Assembly: GCF_019112545.1 (NCBI RefSeq)
Contig: NW_025064885.1
Span: forward strand, 1,016,073 to 1,080,072
DNA: 64,000 bases
Reading direction: 5' to 3'
From: Guyanagaster necrorhizus
Taxonomy: Eukaryota > Basidiomycota > Agaricomycetes > Agaricales > Physalacriaceae
Both the position numbers and the translations under genes were made by a program. The notes beneath the pieces are model-generated. The model saw only the letters and a list, made by a program, of their open reading frames with translations. It was not told the DNA's origin and searched no databases. Below are positions 58,101 to 64,000 of the stretch, one piece after another. How positions within the stretch are numbered: position 1 is the stretch's first letter; every line of letters begins with the position of its first letter.

Positions 58101-59077
58101 GAAGCCTGAACATTTCTGGGCCATGATGATGCCAACAGAAGAGGAGATACATAAGTGAATCTGAAGCATAGTATGACAGCCCAATCTGTAAGACTAGGGG
58201 ATCATGATATCTCTAAACTATAAATGCAGAATCTTCTGAAACAATGACCTCCTCCTCTATAATAGACAGCTCTATATTCCATGAGATTGATTTTTATGAG
58301 AGGAGATTATAGCAATGAGCCATGACTATGCTATGGCTAAACATCTGGGGATATCCAAGACAAAGGAGCTGGTATTGAGGGAATATTGGTGGCCAAAAAT
58401 GGTGAAAAACATCGAGAAGTATGTCAAAGGATATGAGATATGCTAAAGAATCAAACCATCCACCAGAGCTTGTGCTGCACTGCTACATCCAAACAAGACT
58501 CTAACACAACCATGGATCCATATCTTGGTCAATATGGTAATGAGACTTCCTGACTGCAATGGGTATGACACTATCATCATCATAGTTGATCAATTCTCTA
58601 AGATGATCATTCCAATTGTATGCTTGATAGAGTTATCATTGGAGGGATAGGCAAAAATACTCTAAGACAAAGTCTATGCCAAGTGCAGCATGCCACAAGT
58701 TATTATCTCAGATCATAGGCTGCAATTTATCTCAAAGTTCATAGATGACTTGTATCAATTGCTCAATATTTGCAGCAATACCTCCACAGCCTATCATCCT
58801 CAAACAGATAGCCAGACAGAACAAGTCAACCAGAAAATTGAAAAATACCTCCACATGTTCATCAACTATTGACAAGATGATTGGACTGAGTGGCTAGCCC
58901 TTGCAGTATTCTAACACAATAACTGAATTCACTCCACCATCAGCAAAACCTCTTTCTTCATCAATCATAGCTAGCACTCAAATATCACAAAAACTATATG
59001 CATCCATACAACCACTCTAGCATTGACAGACTTTGCAACAAATATAGTGAAGATCCATCTTGAAATAGAAACAGCAC
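55171..59077 (+). pseudogene. element B pol remnant: protease, RT, RNase H, integrase
   Basis: Protease remnant at about 55,640-55,900 (ATTLIDSSCTGSSIN in place of a D-S/T-G active site). RT from about 56,380, interrupted by the solo LTR between 56,597 and 57,121 and continuing with FFGLTN and YLDDILIMSK. RNase H at about 57,640-58,100 (HVEVDSSKGTIGAVLSQ, then LYHKTGSANKKADLLSQR). Integrase from about 58,310 has the H-H-C-C region and core pieces VIISDHRLQF and YHPQTDSQTEQVNQ. The conserved Arg in KLDVRWGYNN is a TGA stop here. It ends at the element C junction. Confidence 0.85.
56598..57120 (+). mobile_element. solo LTR inserted in element B RT
   Basis: 523 bp, with ends TGTTATG...CTTAACA and a perfect 5-bp target duplication AAAGC on both sides (56593-56597 and 57121-57125). 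Removing the insert and one AAAGC copy restores the RT frame around the motif F-R-T-N. The LTR is closest to the element A LTR family. Internal sequence is absent, as expected after LTR-LTR recombination. Confidence 0.9.
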
Positions 59078-59540
59078 TGTTATTAGACTCAAGTGTCACA
59101 TGAACAGATACACATGATAAACAGCCTAGTCCCCTTGCACTTCAGAAGATTAGCTGAGTCCATTGATGCATATTTTGATTGGTGTGTCATAAGGTCTGAA
59201 GGATTGGCTCAAGAGTAGAATGAGATGAATAAACTTTAGCTCGAAGTTGGAGTTTACCAGTGAGAGCTAGTAGTCTTAAATACTGTATATGTCTTGTTAA
59301 TAATACCACTACTTATTGTGCACTCTTGTGTCCTTTATGCCTATTATCCTAGGGCATCACTATCCTATATAAAAGGATGATTGTGCATCATCAGATAATG
59401 CTGTTGCATCAAAAGACAATGATGAATTCAGCTTGATTGTGATGATTAAGCTTTGTCCCATAGTCCTAGGCACTCATTCTAATGCCCTGACTAAGCATAA
59501 ATAGAGGTTGAATTAAAGAGAAAGTGGAAAAATTGTAACA
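59078..59540 (-). repeat. element C 3' LTR (463 bp)
   Basis: Plus-strand ends TGTTATTAGAC and AATTGTAACA. It shares the GCTTAGTCAGGGC and GCTAAAGTTTATTC blocks with the other LTRs but differs elsewhere. In the sense direction it contains CAACTTCGAGCTAA at the place of the self-primer. Confidence 0.85.
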
Positions 59541-59599
59541 TTACCCTCTCTTTAAGATCATCATCCTAATGGCTTAATTTAGAGATAATTTATAGTTCC

Positions 59600-62500
59600 A
59601 TATAGCATTGTTGGCATGCATTAGCTGTTCATTTACTCACTGGTTAGATTCAGGGCTGTAACCCTTCCAGCTGACAAGATAATTGATGGTAGTTGTTATA
59701 CCACTCTCTTTTGCTCTGATCTTTTGGAGTCTATAGTTCAAAACCTAGTCGACTTCATAGTGTTCTTCATTGTCAATGAGGTCCAGAGGCAGAGGTGGTG
59801 GCCATTCTTGGTTGAGGAAAGCCAGTGCAATATATGAGGTTAATAATATCTCATTAAAGACATCATGTATCTTCCAGATAGGTGAGAGTCACAGTTTATA
59901 AGCACTGGACCCAATTTTAGAGATTATTGTAAAGAGGCCCATGCATTTGTTGGCTAGCTTGCATTTTAGATGTGGGAGATGAAGATTGGTTGTCTCAAGC
60001 CAGATCTTATCATTGTTGGAGTATATGTGCATAGCATGATGATGTTTGTCATACTGCCATGTCATTGCAGCTGCCACTCATTCAAGGGCAGCTTTGGTTT
60101 CAGAGTGGATCTTTGTCATAGTAGTAGCAAAGTCCATAGATGCAGGGGTCATAGTGTGGTATCATTTGGTCTGGGTGACATTTGAGTGTTGACCATAGTT
60201 GATAAAGAATAGTGTCTTTCCCATTGCTGAGTGAACTTGATTATTATGCTGGAAGGCTGTGAGGGCCAACTATTCAACCCAGTTATCTTATTAGTAGTTA
60301 ATGAAAAGGTGGAGGTATTTTTCAACCTCTTAGTTTGCACATTCTGTTTGCCCATCAGTTTGAGGGTGATATACAGTTGATGCATTCCTTTTAATGTTCA
60401 GGAGGTGATAAAGGTTATCTAGGAATTTGAAAACAAATTGAGGTCTCCTGTCTGAGATAACAACTTGAGGCATGCCATATTTAGCATAGACCTCATCATG
60501 TAGAATCTTTGCCCATCTTTTGGAAGTCAACTCTGTTGAACAAGCAATCAGAATAATCACTTTTGAGAATCAATTGACTATGATGATGATTGCATCATAG
60601 TCATTATAGTCTAGGAGTCTAGTGATCATATCAACAGAGATGTGGATCCATGATGATGATAGGACCTCATTCAGCTGGAGTGGGATGGCTCAAGCCTGCA
60701 TCAATGATTTGTCTCATTGACAGACTTTGCATGCTTTGACCTATATGGTGATATTAGTGCCCATTTTAGGCTATCAGTATTCTTGTAGCATGAGTTCTTT
60801 TGTTTTGGTGATGCTGGGGTGACTGGCAGTTGCATAGTCATGGCAGGTGGCAATGATCTCACCACATAGTCCTTGGTTTCAGAGAATATAGATTTATCCA
60901 TCATAGTGAATTAGTCCCTCTTTCTTTGTCATTCCTCACTCATGGTTAAGAGATGGGGCTACTCATTGGTTCTATTTATGATTATCCTGAGTCATGCTCT
61001 TAATGCACTCATGGATCTCTTCTTCTGTTGGCAGTATCATGGTCCTGAAGTGTTTGGGCCATATTAATGTCACTCCCTCATTATTGGCTCCTCTCTGATC
61101 ATGATCTGCCCTTTGGCTAAGAAGGTCAGCCTTTTTGTTCACTATGCCTGCTTTATGATAGAGTGTGTACTGATATTGACTCAATTTGGTGATCTATCTG
61201 GCTTGTTGGTGGTTTAGTTTCTGGGGTTGTCAGAAGTACTGGAGGTTTTGATGATCTGTCTAGATCTCAAAAACTTCTGCAGCTCTAATCAGATAGTGTC
61301 ACCATTCCTCCAGGGTAAGCATAATAGCGAGTAGCTCCTTGTCATAGATCTTATAGTTTCATTCAGTGATGGTGAGTGCTTTAGAGAGGAATGTGACTGG
61401 GCACCACTTTTCACTCTGTTCCTGAGAAAGCATGGCTCTGATTGCTCCTTCACTGGAGTTGGCTTCAACTCAGAATTTTTCTTTCTGAGTGAGGATAACA
61501 AGTATGACATCTTTGGCTAGCTGTCACTTTAGGTCATCAAAGGTGGCTTGCTGAGAGGGGCTCCAGATCCAGGAAGCATTACTGGTTAACTGCATCATTG
61601 GTCAGACAATTTTGCTGTAATCCCAGATAAAACATCAGTAGAAGTTTGTGAATCTGAGAAATAATTGTAATTCCTTCTTTTTAATCAGCTCTGGCCACTC
61701 TATCACCCCTGCCACCTTGATAGGATCCATTTGAATACTTCTCTCACTGATGATGACTTTGAGATACTCAGTTTTGAACACCTCAAACTCACATTTTTCT
61801 GCTTTGAGGAATAGTTTGTGCTTCCTCATGAGGGTTAGTACTTGTTATACTAACTCTCTGTGCTCCTCCTTGGTTTTTGACATGATTAGAATATTGTTCA
61901 GGTAAATCATGATCTTTCTGATGGAGATGAGATCTTTAAAGATATCATTCATCATCCACTGGAAAGTTGCTGGAAAATTAGTGAGCCCAAAGAATATGAC
62001 TGTCAGCTTGAATAATCTCTGATTCATCCTGAATGTGGCCTTTCATTCATCTTCTTCCTTGATGCAGACATTATTGTAGCTCCACTGGACATCAAGCTTG
62101 ATGTAATATTTAGTGCCTCAGAGCTTGTCCATCAATTCTGAGATCAGTGGAAGGAGATAACAGTTCTTGATCATCATCTTGTTGAGTTTCTGGTAATTCT
62201 GGACTGATCAGAGTTTGTTATCCTTCTTTTTGACAAAGAAAAATGGCAAGGCCATTGGAGACTTCAATGGTCAAATTTGCCCACTGAACAAGTTCTCATC
62301 TAGAAACTTATTGAGCTCTTGTTGCTTGTTATTGCTAAGAGGATAAGTTTTGCAATCTAAGTTGGTGTTGGCATTTGAGATTAGCTCAATGACATGATCC
62401 CATAGCTTTGGCTCTGGTAGCTCATCAAAGCTTTTCTTCTTGAATAGATTCTTGAAGTCTTGTGCCCACTCAGGCACTATTTCTTCAAAGGTTTTCTCCT

Positions 62501-63050
62501 CTTTGTGTTCATTGGCCTTGGCAGTCAGATTGTTGGCATGATGAACTGCTCAAATATGTATCTTGCACTGGAGGTTGATAGTGAGAATGGTTTCTCCATC
62601 CTCCATTTCTTCATCCCACCAATCTTCTGTATCCTCATCAGGTAACTCGAATGGGATTTTCTGACAGTGGCACCTCATGAACATGATCCTTTTGGTTTTC
62701 CAGTTGATTAGCAGATTATGATGTATTAGCCAATTATAATCAAGAAAAATTTCCTTGGTTCTGAGGTCTGTTATGGCCAAATCAATTCACTCAGTATGGT
62801 CTCTGATCATAAGCCTGAGCTCAACAAATTCAGTAATCAAGCTGACCTGGTTTTTTATTCCATCTGTATTATAGACTAGAATTGGTGCTGCTGTGGCTCA
62901 GGTTGGGAGTTTGTGCTTATTGATGAAAGCATGATTGATCAAACTCCCAGTGCAGCTACTGTTGATCAGGGCAGTCACAGCATAAATTAATTGAGATATA
63001 AGAGTCTTGATCTGAGCTTTGGTGAGTAGGTCTCATCCAGGTGTTTTGGA
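59600..63050 (-). pseudogene. element C pol remnant: protease, RT, RNase H, integrase, chromodomain
   Basis: Chromodomain at about 59,630-59,700 with NYLVSWKGYSPESNQ well kept. Integrase about 59,890-61,000 (QVVISDRRPQF, YHPQTDGQTE). RNase H and its connection about 61,000-61,700. RT about 61,640-62,480, with FFGLTNFPATFQ and a damaged catalytic box YLNNIL instead of YLDDIL. Protease about 62,550-63,000, with an active-site region reading NSSCTG. Stops are scattered throughout. Confidence 0.85.
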
Positions 63051-63099
63051 CTGTTGAATGAACTTTCATGGTCCATGGAGTTCATCAAGCCACTCCAAG

Positions 63100-64000
63100 G
63101 CTTGGCATCATTCAGTCTTCTTCATTCCTTCCACTATCTCATTGATAACTTCTTCAACTCATGTTCAGTGTATCTAATTTTCAAGTACAGCTTTTGCTAC
63201 AGCTTCATCTTTGGCATTCTTAATGACTCTCTAGGTCTATTTGATATCAAATAGTTTAAGCCAAGTAATGGGGCTCTTTGCCCTTGTTCAGCCTGAAAGT
63301 ATTTGAGTTTCTTCTTTCTGTGATTCTTTAGTGTGTTTGTTCATAACTTGGAGTATATTCAAATGCACTAATATAGTAGGCATAGGAGTAACTATAGAAA
63401 TCTTATCAGTCTGACTAGTAGTTGCTGATTGCACACCATAAAGATCCTTGGCCAACCCAGTGGAATTGCTTACTGGTCAGCCCCTTCTTTTACCTTCTCC
63501 ACCTTTGTTTCCTTGCCAAGTTCTTTTTTTTCCTTTTGTAAGTCAGCAATCTGCACTCTGATGTCTTTGCAGATTCATTTTTTCTTCAGGCAGTCCTTCA
63601 CTATGTGGCTTTTTTGGCTGCAGTTGAAGCACTTGCCTTTTTTTTAAATCCAATCTATGTCTATCAGCTTATCTGTCCTTATATATATTGTTTCTGTCTC
63701 AGTCTTTTGTATACCATAGGCAGAGACTGTTAAGGGTCCTGATGATTTTTCAGCAGTTGTCTCCATTGATTTATTTAGGGTTGGTGGAGTCAACTTCTTC
63801 GAATAGTCTTGCAGCATCAATGATTCTGCTTTCTGCCTTTGTCACTCCTTATATATCTCAATGATTCATTCCTTCTATTTATCATAGCCAACTGGCATTA
63901 GAGCTTTAATGCTGATGGCTGAGATCATCATGACATATGAGGAGGAGACTCCTCTCTTGAGGGCCTCAACTATGCCTTCATTATTTACCATGTCATCCTA
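63100..64000 (-). pseudogene. element C Gag remnant (partial)
   Basis: Near 63,560-63,640 the sense strand encodes GKCFNCSQKSHIVKDCLKKK, an intact CCHC zinc knuckle. The capsid part continues to the right edge of the window with stops. The start of Gag is not in the window. Confidence 0.75.

Larger units (their letters stand above)
51483..59077 (+). mobile_element. element B: Ty3/gypsy chromodomain-type retrotransposon, truncated by element C
   Basis: The plus-strand element starts with a 5' LTR (51483-51941), then a primer-binding site, an acidic extra frame (52,280-53,600), Gag with a zinc knuckle (54,190-55,170), protease, RT, RNase H and integrase. A solo LTR (56598-57120) interrupts the RT. 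At 59,077, inside the conserved segment reading FATNIVKIHLEIETAL, it is broken by element C; the rest of integrase, the chromodomain and the 3' LTR would lie beyond 64,000. All frames contain stops. Confidence 0.85.
59078..64000 (-). mobile_element. element C: Ty3/gypsy chromodomain retrotransposon, right end outside window
   Basis: This minus-strand element has been inserted into element B. The left end is its 3' LTR (59078-59540), followed by a polypurine tract, chromodomain, integrase, RNase H, RT, protease and Gag in right-to-left sense order. Its 5' LTR and primer-binding site lie past 64,000. Its LTR is clearly diverged from those of A and B, so it is another subfamily. Frames are broken but less so than in A. 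Confidence 0.85.

Overview
The window is fungal nuclear DNA, almost certainly from a mushroom-type basidiomycete (Agaricomycetes). Protein-coding genes are packed on both strands with 100-300 bp spacers, and nearly every gene is cut by many 45-60 nt introns with GT(A/G/T)NGT donors and (T/C)AG acceptors. The gene set is a fungal housekeeping set together with a GPI-anchored chitin deacetylase, a membrane aspartic protease and an allantoate-permease-type transporter. I cannot name the species.

Positions 1-44,350 hold 19 genes. In order they are: a bHLH regulator cut by the left edge; TFIIF alpha (TFG1); chitin deacetylase; a GCK-type Ste20 kinase; RPL35; HIS6; a membrane-anchored pepsin-like protease with a long cytosolic tail; a mitochondrial PPR protein; an unrecognised gene; OST1; CAF16; OPY2; YOS1; mitochondrial uL22 (MRPL22); the TRAMP zinc-knuckle protein Air1/2; CDC20; an AKTIP/FTS-like E2 variant; the diphosphoinositol kinase/phosphatase Asp1/Vip1; an IQGAP/Rng2; and a 24-exon MFS permease (counting the cut gene, 20 loci). 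I rebuilt most exon structures base by base by requiring the reading frame to be kept and known family motifs to be continuous, so the coordinates are exact but remain predictions. Functions touch transcription, secretion and N-glycosylation (OST1, YOS1), cell cycle and cytokinesis (CDC20, Ste20 kinase, IQGAP, Asp1), wall remodelling and translation; there is no sign of a pathway cluster.

Positions 44,350-64,000 are different: AT-rich, almost without CG dinucleotides, and made of nested, mutated Ty3/gypsy chromodomain retrotransposons of the Tf1/sushi type. Element A (45,403-51,437, minus strand) is bounded by two LTRs and a near-perfect target duplication. Element B (from 51,483, plus strand) carries a solo LTR inside its reverse transcriptase and is cut at 59,077 by element C (minus strand), which runs out of the window. 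Older LTR pieces at 45,094-45,402 and 51,438-51,482 are the sites that A and B entered. All reading frames are broken, largely by CG-to-TG/CA changes.

The most notable observations are: (1) a primer-binding site next to the 5' LTR in both A and B that is complementary to that element's own LTR, with the two sides having changed together between the elements, which points to Tf1-style self-primed reverse transcription; (2) a 3-nt microexon in the AKTIP/FTS-like gene; (3) a CAF16 intron whose acceptor AG is now GG, leaving 16 extra in-frame residues; (4) two GC-AG introns; and (5) an acidic extra reading frame between the 5' LTR and Gag in A and B, with Gag and protease apparently deleted from A.
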